Of a DNA stretch of 33,814 bases, positions 10,301-16,547 are shown in pieces. Source of the DNA: Candidatus Fibrimonadaceae bacterium (GTDB lineage: Bacteria > Fibrobacterota > Fibrobacteria > Fibrobacterales > Fibrobacteraceae). Made by a program: the position numbers and the translations under genes. Below the pieces are notes generated by a model. That model saw only the letters and a list, made by a program, of their open reading frames with translations, had not been told where the DNA came from and ran no database searches. Position 1 is the stretch's first letter, and every line of letters starts with the position of its first letter. The DNA is taken from the NCBI GenBank assembly GCA_031286305.1, contig JAITUM010000093.1, positions 1-33,814 of the forward strand, read 5' to 3'.

Positions 10301-12003
10301 CATATGAACAGATTATTACTTTGCGAAAAGGCTGGAATTGGGTTTCTTCCAATGTGCTAAGCGACAATCCTTCTATTCTTGACCAAACAAAATCATCGCT
10401 TGGCAATGCAGGCGTAATGGTTAAAGGGCAAAACAGCTATATTCAGCAACAGTCTAGCTGGATTGGAACATTGGGCAGCATTTCAGAAAAAAGCATGTAC
10501 CTTATAAACGTCAATCGTGATATTTCACTCTCACTCCAAGGGAACCATGCCAATCCTGCAACGTCTATTGGTATTCACAAAGGCTGGAATTGGATAGGCT
10601 ACATTCCGCAGCACTCGCTATCCGTTCAAAGTGCCCTTGCAGGTATTAATGCACAAACCGGCGATATTATCAAAAGCCAAAACAGCTATGCAGTTTATCT
10701 TGGCAACGGCATTTGGGCTGGAACCCTAACCTTTATGCAGGCAGGCAATGGCTATATGTACCATTCCAACAATGCAGCAACTCAAAGCTTGGTTTATCCT
10801 TCACAAGCCTCGCAGCAAACACAAAGCGCTCCGATGATGGCAATGGCTGCTCCGCCAACTGAACCGTATTGGCAAGTTGATCCAAGCGATTTTTCAAACT
10901 CAATGACGGTCACATCCATCGTTATGCAAGGCAGCAAAGAACTGCGTAGCGCAGAAATTGAAATAGGTGCATTCAGCGGCGAAGAATGCCGTGGCTCGGC
11001 TTTGTTGCAATATGTTCCAAGCGAAGATAAATATGTAGGTTTCTTAGTGGTTCATGGAGAAGGCAGCGAGGAAATAAAGCTGAAAGTTTACGACCATGCA
11101 GAAGGCAAAGAACACAAAGCGAACAATGCAGCAATTAATTTCCTAGCCAACACTATTTATGGCACACCTGATTTCTATGTTGTTAACATTGAAGAAAACG
11201 CAACCCAGCTTGAAGAAGTTTGCATAACCTCCGGCAAAGTATGGCAAAACAACGTATGTCGCGACAGAATTGCTGCCGACTGCGCAACAACCGAGATATT
11301 CGAGAGCGAAACAAAAACTTGCCGTGCGATAATCGCAGGTGATTGCTCTGCAACGCAGGTGTTTGAGGGTGGCGTTTGCCGTGCGATAATTGCAGGCGAC
11401 TGCTCTGCAACGCAGGTGTTTGAGGGTGGCGTTTGCCGTGCAATAACCGCAGATGATTGCTCTGCAACGCAGGTGTTTGAGGGTGGTGTTTGCCGTGCAA
11501 TAATCGCAGACAACTGCTCCGAAGCGCAGGTGTTTGAGGGTAACATTTGCCGAGATAAAACCGAAGCCGAACTCTGCACAGCAAACGGCAAAATATGGCA
11601 AAACAACACATGCCGCAACAAAACACAGCAAGAAATCTGCATAGAAAACGACAAAATATGGCAAAACAACACATGCCGCAGCAAAACACAGCAAGAAGCC
11701 TGCATAGGAGCAGGCTACAACTGGGTTGGTGGTCAATGCGAAACGTCCATAATAGCAAATCAAGAAAATCCTTTAATCAAGGGAATCATGGTTCAGACAA
11801 AAAGCAACGCTATTATACTCACAAACCTCCCCCACAATGCAAAGGTTGAAGTATACAACTTAAAAGGCGAACAAATGTATTCAGCCACTCCCTACTCCCT
11901 ACCCCCCACTTCCCTAAAAATAGAGGTTCAAATAAAAGGTATCTACATCGTAAAAATTTCATTCGGCAACGAAAAACAAATTTTGCGTGTGCCGGTGAGG
12001 TAG
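1348..12003 (+). CDS. Giant multidomain LamG/GLUG surface protein with type IX-like sorting domain
   Basis: 3551 residues, starting 6 bases after AGGAG. A signal peptide (about 1-22, cut after SAAWG) comes first. Recognisable parts in order: GLUG-type repeats (about 105-257; YVGGLIG, YIGGLIG); a fibronectin III-like stretch (452-550); LamG 1 (814-998, ending GYWTFDDG); carboxypeptidase-regulatory-like folds (1038-1165); a long unfamiliar region (1200-2200) with two Gly/Ser/Thr-rich segments near 1580-1650 and 1850-1930 and the motif FRTRGGRTSCPYE; a Big_5-like segment (2223-2270); LamG 2 (2277-2460) and LamG 3 (2482-2667); a BACON-like domain (2770-2865). Then come paired WxVxPxDF domains (near 2869 and 3173), paired KGWNW repeats (near 2992 and 3076), Cys-pair repeats (3291-3466), and a C-terminal domain (3473-3551) with VYNLKGEQ and KGIYIVKISFG. 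The last resembles type IX secretion sorting domains. A role in binding or adhesion at the cell surface is inferred. Base composition varies along the gene. Confidence 0.9.
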   Translation: MNRSNFTFFAVLLALLASAAWGQQLSGAGTPGDPFRIESDADMSTFRDWINEGRNVSSHYRVTRDITWWTNVGRIGHPDRPFRGTFDGGGYTINFAGGINMGGIDYVGFFGCVNGATIRNLTIEGNHIDGQGYVGGLIGYATGSINLHNVHVRLTGTSDTYWSYWGGLIGNVGDVSTINITSSSAIVAGVRFRNSGNTIWGGGLIGRIGASGTANITDCMASIIIRDQNNNHQYIGGLIGSISGGVSKITRSVAISNISNSPNVSTSRGPFIGYSGGNLTLNACYHNLPTHEFIGHNSNIASTIINNSDGNITSWTGNDRVYSALERRDDSGATIRSENRGNESWGFDHPVNNRPKLSKTGYAVLVTAGGNIGKITDHRFASSTSYYVNADQTLTIESNLQPNSRQLVEYTFTPAYTPSSGATTHTLTRTGNIGNLTARVNGTVSAKIINIPTPSSLSATFDQFARNGGQVTLNWSFSNPSSLSGSFWVYRREGTLDNWTRRNATGIALSNNSSYTDDTEFNKTYRYAVVYQEFDMPATSLASFPSTNSPAVQYQTLPNVNTTPVFFPLTAQPGALNGEINISFLPHINFNTGNFDIEFRTKAMGTTGWGIWSALSGGTGSLDGRNEPYSRTHGNLSHCNDYEYRVSFPLYDVRYTVQSATAKPRSNVAFIDNKPLKVSKGEYANQVRLEWTIRNSTTQETYRMSRRTAATNSIPAGPWVNLEIVTSNTATTYWNDNNALTGVFYDYMVELIRDCTADSITTVTTVSTAKDIGFTQAFGTVSGRITFGAGNASPNVNVLVQRNELSEGENQYRSLRSTGGGQKFEWLANPVSNFNDIWTSGRWTLQFWVNPDANNTGTRVIGNIGGQDISMIAVTGGYQIFTAMQTATTARSAIIPSNHFSHITITRDGSNVNIYTVVDKDSSNISIANTSFTTNVSMTAPAAANSKISLGHSLWGNIDDVRFWNRALDSAEIRRNYSRLLVGNENGLRGYWTFDDGLPGYAFDMSRVGTVYNGNHATTNTLAFNTNVPNETYQLALKGITDANGNYQIGGIPYQGEGTSYSIIPMLGVHQFNPTQQLRYISPTSMVHNGTDFTNISSFEVSGTVVYEGGTYPVEGCTFEIDGIQVTLDGKPVTSSSDGRFEISVPIGTHKVQVKKPGHTFVNDGYLTDGNGKDLNYNAPLSEVKFYNTTRVKLIGHIVGGKLEHEKTSGFGLRTNNIGSNAITLTAAKNYSLATEQKNTVFQHNTGDKWANWTYPNNIRRDSTFMKIEENTITITVSSATGEYVAWVYPELYNIQNISAGNYGAIYDRNESFDLRDAPIMDDRMLQSSVYSWPDSVFVPQQGNRAAYWEHITREDTVRYHREWSFYHQEQPSFTIQQLVNEQVVNYFGDKEFELDNATIDLVTLAEGKPPFYHFDKPIFRQGEQYSFALSAFEEYYNPKTDVANVVPVAGGTVSFIGEMLMETNPAPIELDSLGQGVFSFLGGMADLTTGIRNLSARIRIDNLSYDSETFGTTGLSAYVLGGRSTGTDFVTAASDKIDFILHDPPGSNSYAYIEKGTVFSTTYEKNYTDKFRLQTELAGILGVKTITLAGMGVMIGGELETTNKIGAGIEVETRNIHNSKKVETFTFTDRVETSSEPEFVGHHADVYVGRGTNTLYGLTNNITIGKTNDFGDPSDVLLTIGDYTIGKQTALAMGMDFGTVFYYTGYEIENIMIPKWKDVLKNLFVFSEENINTATIKNPVYVSKLPANDPNFGTRNDDVEVWGTEATNDLENGPSYKMILPDALKEKMRAGLDIAGGAKETIEVTDSIAHLNLIIKQWEKYLADNEKRKIDAINNNQYKSGDNISFGSGVTIEKSHDYTKETGKTVGSEFEGNALVFTELGFKALGVGWELKGEASTGVSTGSSTTNDTLKSNTVGFVLSTGGTEDQITVDYTLDHKSIPATFMFRTRGGRTSCPYESEIRTKYFEPGNHIINEGTMQIEVPKIAVSGGANRLQVPATRAASFALDITNESETNGTGWFKLTVDESTNPHGAVLKIDGMPIANGRYFSVPSGQVLKKTLTVEKGPNEDVYENIHLILASDCDPDLSDEIIITVEFLPSCSEVAIKSPYDNWLINTATGDSIMVELENYDVNFTNFSYVELLYRLKSAPQWSSAMKFYSDQTRYDQAQGPKTLLGTESSIKYWWYKDQKIDGEYEFSARTICETIGDQFVADYATPAISGVMDMNPPRSLGFASPASGILGIGDELSITFNKDIQTGMLTQNNFSITGVLNAQEIAEPSAGINFTGGTQQAKTELPIYTGGSFSIETWFKHDVGKGGTLFAFGNSNNNSISLGFNDAGRAVLKVGEETYTSINYIAGDQTWKFIAMAYDHTNNSVSVYEYEGATNNVLFANRTLTAIPPTQGQLIVGNNVAGNSGFTGAVSQLHFYGAKRTEADIAASKSLSKSGREHGLIGYWAMDEIEGTVAVDKARARNLMLSAADWYVYPSGYAMQTGNGNHFFIPTATYPLNEFSDFTLEFWFRNASGSQTNNVIFSADNGYIAVNASGGLTLYKKDGTENRVLTTSNLMDTKWHHVAMSVRRSGNVNVYINGQNTATFSETLLESFASGFYYFGAKRTPTNTFENYFAGYFDEIRIWNSALTRDGIVLNKNSKLRGNEAGLLAYYPFETYTKQQNNLISVTPTDNNMVDASMAASGATTSTISVPVKDARPVESVPFSYVASNNKIVFTIDPAYFARVEGSTLTLAVKDVRDMRDNKSNTEQWTAFVRRNALQWDREPVYMSMEEGESRSFTAKITNTGGTTVSYSVENLPSWLSIVNSVGNLAPMASRDLTFVVVPGVNIGNYEATIGLTSGNGITEALSVQLKVSGKRPNWIVNPNDFEGSMSITGRIEINGVLSENTENVLAAFIGDQCVGTASLTYISPSNAYFVFSNVYGNAAHNNQPVTFKLWDASTGRIYPKVETSVSNIRFTPTSVLGSPLNPVIFNALDAYEQIITLRKGWNWVSSNVLSDNPSILDQTKSSLGNAGVMVKGQNSYIQQQSSWIGTLGSISEKSMYLINVNRDISLSLQGNHANPATSIGIHKGWNWIGYIPQHSLSVQSALAGINAQTGDIIKSQNSYAVYLGNGIWAGTLTFMQAGNGYMYHSNNAATQSLVYPSQASQQTQSAPMMAMAAPPTEPYWQVDPSDFSNSMTVTSIVMQGSKELRSAEIEIGAFSGEECRGSALLQYVPSEDKYVGFLVVHGEGSEEIKLKVYDHAEGKEHKANNAAINFLANTIYGTPDFYVVNIEENATQLEEVCITSGKVWQNNVCRDRIAADCATTEIFESETKTCRAIIAGDCSATQVFEGGVCRAIIAGDCSATQVFEGGVCRAITADDCSATQVFEGGVCRAIIADNCSEAQVFEGNICRDKTEAELCTANGKIWQNNTCRNKTQQEICIENDKIWQNNTCRSKTQQEACIGAGYNWVGGQCETSIIANQENPLIKGIMVQTKSNAIILTNLPHNAKVEVYNLKGEQMYSATPYSLPPTSLKIEVQIKGIYIVKISFGNEKQILRVPVR
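11278..11745 (+). repeat. In-frame Cys-pair minisatellites (57-bp and 63-bp units)
   Basis: Units starting at 11341, 11398 and 11455 are near-identical 57-bp copies encoding DCSATQVFEGGVCRAIIAG. A diverged fourth copy starts at 11512 and a longer diverged one at 11278. Two 63-bp units then follow, with matching points at 11589 and 11652, encoding GKIWQNNTCRNKTQQE-like repeats. Each unit carries two cysteines 8-12 residues apart. Both periods keep the frame, so copy number can change without breaking the protein. Confidence 0.92.
11887..11915 (+). repeat. Heptamer repeat (ACTCCCT type) inside the sorting-domain coding region
   Basis: ACTCCCT, ACTCCCT, ACCCCCC and ACTTCCCT run in tandem and are translated as part of SATPYSLPPTSLK in the giant protein's C-terminal domain. 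The reverse complement (AGGGAGT) is the same heptamer found in gaps at 15618-15638 and 33636-33649. Confidence 0.8.
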
Positions 12004-12041
12004 CGAAAGCTCCTTCACCCAGCGTTCGGTAAGTTACCCAT

Positions 12042-15000
12042 TTACCGCACAACAATCCGCTTTGCAACACCCGGGCGGTATTCGATGTACACGCCCGGGA
12101 CAGTGGGTTTTTGGACACCCAAAGGTTGACCGCGGAGGTTGTAATAAATTGGGGTATTGAGTATGGGTATATGGGGGTTTGCGATGATTGATGTGGTGAT
12201 GGCCAGGAAGTTCGCTGTTACCGAGATGTTGTTCCAAGCGTGCAGATCTTGGCGTGGGTTGGCAGTGGAGCCATCGCTCCAGCCGGCGAACTCGTAACCA
12301 TCGTTTGGCATTGCTGTGATTTGAGGGCCATTTGTGCCGGGCGCCGTTCTTGCCGTGTACTCGTCTACCAGCGTTTCAACGGCTCCTACTCTGATCTTTC
12401 CGTGCAGATCTGTTTTGTAGGTTAGCAGCCTTGGCAGCGTGAAAAACTCCGCTTCGTGCGCAGTGATGAGCTTGTTGCGGATGTATCTGCCGGAGAGGGT
12501 CAAGTCGTCGGCTGTCCATTTTCCGTTGGTCATCCCTATGTCTGATTTGAGTATGGAAGCGGCCTCGTCCTTGTCGGAGACCGACCAGTTGACCCAGCTC
12601 GTTTTGTGCTGATCTAAAAAGTTCAGCCAGATTGTGGTTGCGGCGGTGTCAATCGGGGTGTTTCCGCTGGCGTGGCACGTGCCGAACTCCGATACAAAGA
12701 GCGCGTAGTTGCGGTTGAGCGCGGTTGTTGCCTTGGTCCGAATGGACGCTCCGTGGCTGTAGGCGTAGAAATGCAGCGAGTAAGTCAGGTTGTTGCCGGT
12801 TACCGGATTAAGCGTGGCAACGTCTACATCCTGGCTCCAGTTGGGAGTGCCAAGTATGATGATATTGTGCGGGTCGATTGCCCTGATGGCGTTGACTACA
12901 GTTTGCGAGTATGTTCTTATCGTGGCCCAGTTCACATCTACGGGTTCGTTGTATATCTCGTATATTACATTGGGAACATCTTTGTAACGCTCTGCCATTT
13001 CTTCGAAAAATGCTTTTGCCGCGTTGGTGTTTGAGTGTGCCTGATGCGAGTGCCAGTCGATTATGACGTAGATTCCTTTTGCGATTGCCGCTTCTACCAC
13101 GTCTGTGACACGCTGCTTGTTTGATACGCCGCCGGAGTTGTCACCGTTTAGGTAACCGGCTTGCTCGTTGTCCCAATCTTCGTCCACACCCATAGCTGCG
13201 CGCACAACGCTCACTTTCCAGTCGTCGGCGAGCCAATTTACCACGTTGGCGTTATAATAGTCGCGACCTTCGCTGGCCATGCTCCAGAACAAGCTCATGC
13301 CGCGCAGTTGCACGATATCGCCGTGCTCGTTGATGATCCTGTTGCCATTAACCGAGAGTCTGCCGTTGCGCTCTACTGGGGTCATACCGTCGTTAATGTC
13401 TAAGATGGGCACCTTTGCCGTGCCGGAAATGGTGGAGTCCATGACGGACGTTGCCGTTATCGTGATGAGATCTGCCGTCTCGTTTGAGGCAACCGTGAGG
13501 AGGCCGGCGGTGCTGATATTGGTTCCCGAGGATGATTTGCCGGCGACGCTCCACGTTACGTCTTGATCGGGCCCGCCGATTCCCGCAACCACCGCGCTGA
13601 ACTGTATGGTGCTGCCCCTTCCCTGCACAGCGTATGCGTTTTGCGGGGTGACGTTGACGCTTGTCACGGCGGCGTCCATAAGGGGTACCGTAGCCGTGCC
13701 GGAGATTGCGGGATTCGCAACGGACGTTGCCGTTATCGTGATAAGATCCGCCGTTTCGTTTGAGGCAACCGTGAGGTTGCCGGTGAGGCTGATATTGGTT
13801 CCCGAGGATGACTTTCCGGCGATGCTCCATGTTACGGTCTGGTCGGGTTTGCCGGTTCCCAAGACTGCTGCGCTAAACTGTATTGTACTGGCCTTGCCCC
13901 GTACGGCCACCGTGTCTTGCGGGGTAACGGAGACACTTGTCACCGTAGGCGGTTCTTTGCTGATGTGTTCGGGCAAGCTTACGGGCGCGCGGAATCCGGG
14001 GAGTTTGCCGTTTTCGGTCACCCAGGGCGCATGAGCGAAACGCCCGCCTAAGGTGCCATTGGCAAGAAGCAGGTCGGACGTAATATCCGCGCCGTTTGGC
14101 AAGTTCGGACCTTTGCTGGACCACGTGTCGGTACCCGCATTGTTGAGCATTTCGTCCCACGCCGCGTTATTGACTAGCGAGCTGTATGTGGTAGTGGAGC
14201 CCGCGATGCGCCCAACGCTTGAAGCCCCCCTAACTCTAGGGCCGAGCGCAACGCTTCCGCGGATCTCGCCGTCCAAATAACCGGCAATGCCGCCTGCCCG
14301 TGCGCTGCTAATTACATCCGCTGTTGAGTAGGCGCTTTCGACGTGGCCCCAACTGGAGACACTGCCCGCTATGCCACCCACGTACTGGTAGCCGTTGATT
14401 GTGCCGGTCACATAGACGTTTGTAAGCGTGCTGTGGAAATCTTGCTGGTTCGTGCCGCCAACGTTGGTGCCGTATCCGCGTATCAACCCAACAACGCCGC
14501 CTGCGTATTCTCCGGCCGTGATGTCGACATCTTCGAGGGCGATGTTCCGCACTATGCCGGTGGCGGACACGCTGCCGATCTGACCGAAAAGCCCTGCGTA
14601 ATCGCGGGTAGTTTGGTTGATATACAGACCGCGGATTACATAACCATTTCCGTCAAATTCACCGCGGAACGGATTAGTGGAATTTCCGATGGGGATCCAG
14701 CCTCTGCCGCTGTTGAACGCAGTGTTGGTTGCACCGTAGCCGTAGAGGTTAATGTCGGCGGTTAAAATAACGAGCCGCCCGGTAAAGTTTCTTCCAGAGT
14801 TGATGGAGTCGGCAAACGCCGCCAATTCAGCCGCCGTGCCGATTCTGTAGGGAACCCGCACGCCGACGGTCGCGCTGCCGAAGAGGCTCGGGTCTGCGTT
14901 GGACGTGGCCCTTATGGTGAGCGAGGTAGCCGTTTCGCTGTCTGCTATGGTGAGCACGCCGGTTGTCTGGTTGATGGACGTAGCGGCATTGGTGCTTCCG

Positions 15001-15557
15001 CTCACGCTCCACGAAACAGTTTGGTTGGGATTATCGAAGTTGCTTACGACCGCGGTAAACTGCCGCGTTTCGCCCGAGGACAGCGTGACGCCGTTGGGGG
15101 AAACGGAAATGCGGGGCGGAGCCTTGACAACGGTAAACGAACCTAAGAGCGTCCCAGTCGTGGTGTTACTCAAGCTGTTGTAGAGGCGTTGGATCAAAAT
15201 GTTTTCAGTATCGTTTGTCGCGTTGGCAGCAGGGTTGAAAGCTGGGAACGGCGGGCTGTCCGAGTAGTAGATAGCGAATGCGCATTCATCATTCCAACGA
15301 TCCGCCGCAATCCAGTACACCTGAATTAAATCACCGATATCAGCTTCGAGGGTGTATGCCGCAGAGTGGCCGGCGCCAATCGTTGGGTTAGGCGTAAGGT
15401 TGTTCCCGTTACGAGTTACCCTTAGTGCCGCGCCATCCCAGCCGTCTCCGTATTCGTCATACAAATTAAAGGTAATCTCCCGCGTTTGCGCCATTACCAT
15501 TTGTGCGATAATTGCTATCGCTGCCAGTAGTTTGAATACCTTACTTCCGTATTTCAT
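12042..15557 (-). CDS. Secreted GH5 glycoside hydrolase (cellulase-like) with GLUG, Ig-like and sorting domains
   Basis: 1171 residues from the ATG at 15557. An ATG at 15572 is in frame, but GGAGG inside those extra codons fits as the ribosome site for 15557. A signal peptide (about 1-24) precedes a DGWDGAALRV beta-sandwich-like domain (25-115), a Big_2-like domain (145-245), a GLUG/beta-helix region (245-500), two near-identical Big_2-like domains (536-722), and a GH5 catalytic domain (735-1036). The predicted acid/base is E871 in YEIYNEP and the nucleophile E957 in FVSEFGTC. A GYEFAGWSDG beta-repeat (about 1060-1120) and a short C-terminal domain (YYNLRGQPLG to the last residues) follow; the latter resembles a type IX sorting signal. 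GH5 enzymes with these motifs typically cleave beta-1,4-glucans; the substrate here is inferred. The gene is clearly richer in G+C than its neighbours, which suggests acquisition. It converges on the giant gene with 38 bases between the stops. Confidence 0.92.
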   Translation of the reverse strand: MKYGSKVFKLLAAIAIIAQMVMAQTREITFNLYDEYGDGWDGAALRVTRNGNNLTPNPTIGAGHSAAYTLEADIGDLIQVYWIAADRWNDECAFAIYYSDSPPFPAFNPAANATNDTENILIQRLYNSLSNTTTGTLLGSFTVVKAPPRISVSPNGVTLSSGETRQFTAVVSNFDNPNQTVSWSVSGSTNAATSINQTTGVLTIADSETATSLTIRATSNADPSLFGSATVGVRVPYRIGTAAELAAFADSINSGRNFTGRLVILTADINLYGYGATNTAFNSGRGWIPIGNSTNPFRGEFDGNGYVIRGLYINQTTRDYAGLFGQIGSVSATGIVRNIALEDVDITAGEYAGGVVGLIRGYGTNVGGTNQQDFHSTLTNVYVTGTINGYQYVGGIAGSVSSWGHVESAYSTADVISSARAGGIAGYLDGEIRGSVALGPRVRGASSVGRIAGSTTTYSSLVNNAAWDEMLNNAGTDTWSSKGPNLPNGADITSDLLLANGTLGGRFAHAPWVTENGKLPGFRAPVSLPEHISKEPPTVTSVSVTPQDTVAVRGKASTIQFSAAVLGTGKPDQTVTWSIAGKSSSGTNISLTGNLTVASNETADLITITATSVANPAISGTATVPLMDAAVTSVNVTPQNAYAVQGRGSTIQFSAVVAGIGGPDQDVTWSVAGKSSSGTNISTAGLLTVASNETADLITITATSVMDSTISGTAKVPILDINDGMTPVERNGRLSVNGNRIINEHGDIVQLRGMSLFWSMASEGRDYYNANVVNWLADDWKVSVVRAAMGVDEDWDNEQAGYLNGDNSGGVSNKQRVTDVVEAAIAKGIYVIIDWHSHQAHSNTNAAKAFFEEMAERYKDVPNVIYEIYNEPVDVNWATIRTYSQTVVNAIRAIDPHNIIILGTPNWSQDVDVATLNPVTGNNLTYSLHFYAYSHGASIRTKATTALNRNYALFVSEFGTCHASGNTPIDTAATTIWLNFLDQHKTSWVNWSVSDKDEAASILKSDIGMTNGKWTADDLTLSGRYIRNKLITAHEAEFFTLPRLLTYKTDLHGKIRVGAVETLVDEYTARTAPGTNGPQITAMPNDGYEFAGWSDGSTANPRQDLHAWNNISVTANFLAITTSIIANPHIPILNTPIYYNLRGQPLGVQKPTVPGVYIEYRPGVAKRIVVR
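13395..13870 (-). repeat. Internal duplication of an Ig-like (Big_2) module in the GH5 gene
   Basis: Two modules offset by 276 bp (92 codons; matching points at 13445 and 13721) are highly similar at DNA level. Both encode WS(I/V)AGKSSSGTNIS and TVASNETADLITITATSV. The similarity of the DNA as well as the protein points to a recent duplication. Confidence 0.85.
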
Positions 15558-15586
15558 AGAAAATACCTCCATACCTTATCTTGTAT

Positions 15587-15607
15587 AAAATAGTAAATAA
15601 TGATTAA
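15587..15607 (-). promoter_or_regulatory. Predicted promoter of the GH5 gene
   Basis: On the minus strand TTAATCATTA (15607-15598) is followed directly by TTTACTATTTT (15597-15587), about 30 bases before the ATG at 15557. The arrangement is the same as upstream of the beta-lyase gene, where the two parts also abut. GGAGG eight bases before the ATG gives a normal leader. Confidence 0.6.
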
Positions 15608-15617
15608 GTCGTTGCTT

Positions 15618-15638
15618 GGGAGTGGGGAGTAGGGAGCG
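15618..15638 (+). repeat. Heptamer array (GGGAGTG/GGGAGTA/GGGAGCG)
   Basis: Three 7-base units stand in the gap between the divergent GH5 and yajC promoters. The G-runs on one strand could stack, but that is not shown. The copy at 33636 uses the same GGGAGTA unit. Confidence 0.8.
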
Positions 15639-15660
15639 GAGAAATCAGAGTAAATCAGCG

Positions 15661-15671
15661 TTTACTATATT
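15661..15671 (+). promoter_or_regulatory. Predicted yajC promoter
   Basis: TTTACTATATT, 29 bases before the yajC ATG, is preceded by ATCAGCG. A related string, ATCAGCGTTTATTGTATT, occurs near 26658-26675 at the end of the pseudouridine synthase gene. A ribosome site AAGGGA precedes yajC. Confidence 0.55.
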
Positions 15672-15700
15672 TTACTTTTCAAACCAAAAGGGATTTCAAT

Positions 15701-16045
15701 ATGAAAATAATAGCAATTTTAATGACGCTGCCGATTTTCGCTATGGCAGAAGGTGCTCAGGAACAGGCTCCAGCCTCGCCGCTGTTTACATTCCTGCCGT
15801 TTATACTCATGTTTGTGGTTATGTATATATTCTTTATATTGCCAAAACAGAAAGAAAACAAGAAAATAGAGGAAATGCGCACCTCTTTGAAAAAGGGCGA
15901 CAAAGTTCTCACGGTAGCCGGCATTGTAGGCACGGTTTCCAATATAGATGACCGTTTTGTTAGCGTCAAAACAGGCGATACTAAAATTGACTTTGAAAAA
16001 GTGGCTATAGTCAAGCTGCTGGAGGCTAATGGAACTTCCACTTAA
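15701..16045 (+). CDS. yajC: Sec translocase accessory subunit YajC
   Basis: 114 residues, the usual YajC size. A cleavable-looking leader (MKIIAILMTLPIFAMAEG) is followed by one membrane span (about 29-48, FLPFILMFVVMYIFFILP), then PKQKENKKIEEMRTSLKKGDKVLT and a small beta domain (GIVGTVSNIDDRFVSV), the order seen in YajC. It associates with SecDF-YidC at the inner membrane. An N-terminal leader before the span is somewhat longer than in E. coli YajC. The gene overlaps def by 17 bases, so the two are probably co-transcribed. Confidence 0.93.
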   Translation: MKIIAILMTLPIFAMAEGAQEQAPASPLFTFLPFILMFVVMYIFFILPKQKENKKIEEMRTSLKKGDKVLTVAGIVGTVSNIDDRFVSVKTGDTKIDFEKVAIVKLLEANGTST

Positions 16046-16544
16046 TATTTACGGCTCTGCGGTTTTGAGAAAAAAAGCCGAGCCTGTTGAAGAAATAACT
16101 CCGGAGCTGTTAGAGCTGGCTCGTGATATGCTTGACACAATGTATAAGGCTCAGGGTATAGGCTTAGCGGCTCCGCAAGTGGGTAAAAGCATTCGTCTTG
16201 TTGTGATTGACCTTTCAAAAGAAGAAGATGAACGCAACCCCATTATATTCTTTAATCCTGAAATCCAGTTTGAAGACGATGATAATCCTTCGGAGATCGA
16301 TGAAGAAGGCTGCCTTTCCGTGCCGGACATTTGGGCGAAAATTTCCAGACCAAGCCGAGTGAACTTAACTTATAAAAACGAAAATGGTGAAACCGTTGAA
16401 ATGCAGAATGTCTCAGGTAAACTGTCTCGCTGCATTCAACACGAGATAGACCATTTGAACGGAGTTTTATTCACAGACAAAATGTCCATAGCAGATAAAG
16501 CAGTGAATATGGGCAAGCTAAAGAGAATGGCAAAGAAACAGTAG
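16029..16544 (+). CDS. def: Peptide deformylase
   Basis: 171 residues with all three family motifs: GIGLAAPQVG (43-52), EGCLSVP (93-99, metal ligand C95) and HEIDHLNG (138-145, ligands H138 and H142, catalytic E139). It removes the N-formyl group from new proteins in the cytoplasm. The start lies inside yajC. GGAGG (16021-16025) is only 3 bases from the ATG, but the N-terminus (LNIYGSAVLRKKAEPV) matches the family, so the start is sound. It converges on yebC with 3 bases between the genes and no visible terminator. Confidence 0.97.
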   Translation: MELPLNIYGSAVLRKKAEPVEEITPELLELARDMLDTMYKAQGIGLAAPQVGKSIRLVVIDLSKEEDERNPIIFFNPEIQFEDDDNPSEIDEEGCLSVPDIWAKISRPSRVNLTYKNENGETVEMQNVSGKLSRCIQHEIDHLNGVLFTDKMSIADKAVNMGKLKRMAKKQ

Positions 16545-16547
16545 CTT

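Noticed and set aside
11143-11763. Three long antisense reading frames over the Cys-repeat region
   Set aside because: The 57- and 63-bp repeats lack stops in several frames, so long antisense frames arise by themselves. They have no ribosome site or family match.
13606-14034. Plus-strand ORFs across the GH5 gene (also 12672-13034 and 14343-14765)
   Set aside because: High G+C lowers stop frequency on the opposite strand. The minus-strand protein has clear domains and catalytic residues.
15557-15572. Upstream ATG (15572) as GH5 start
   Set aside because: It would place the GGAGG ribosome site inside the coding region. The ATG at 15557 has correct spacing and begins a normal signal peptide.
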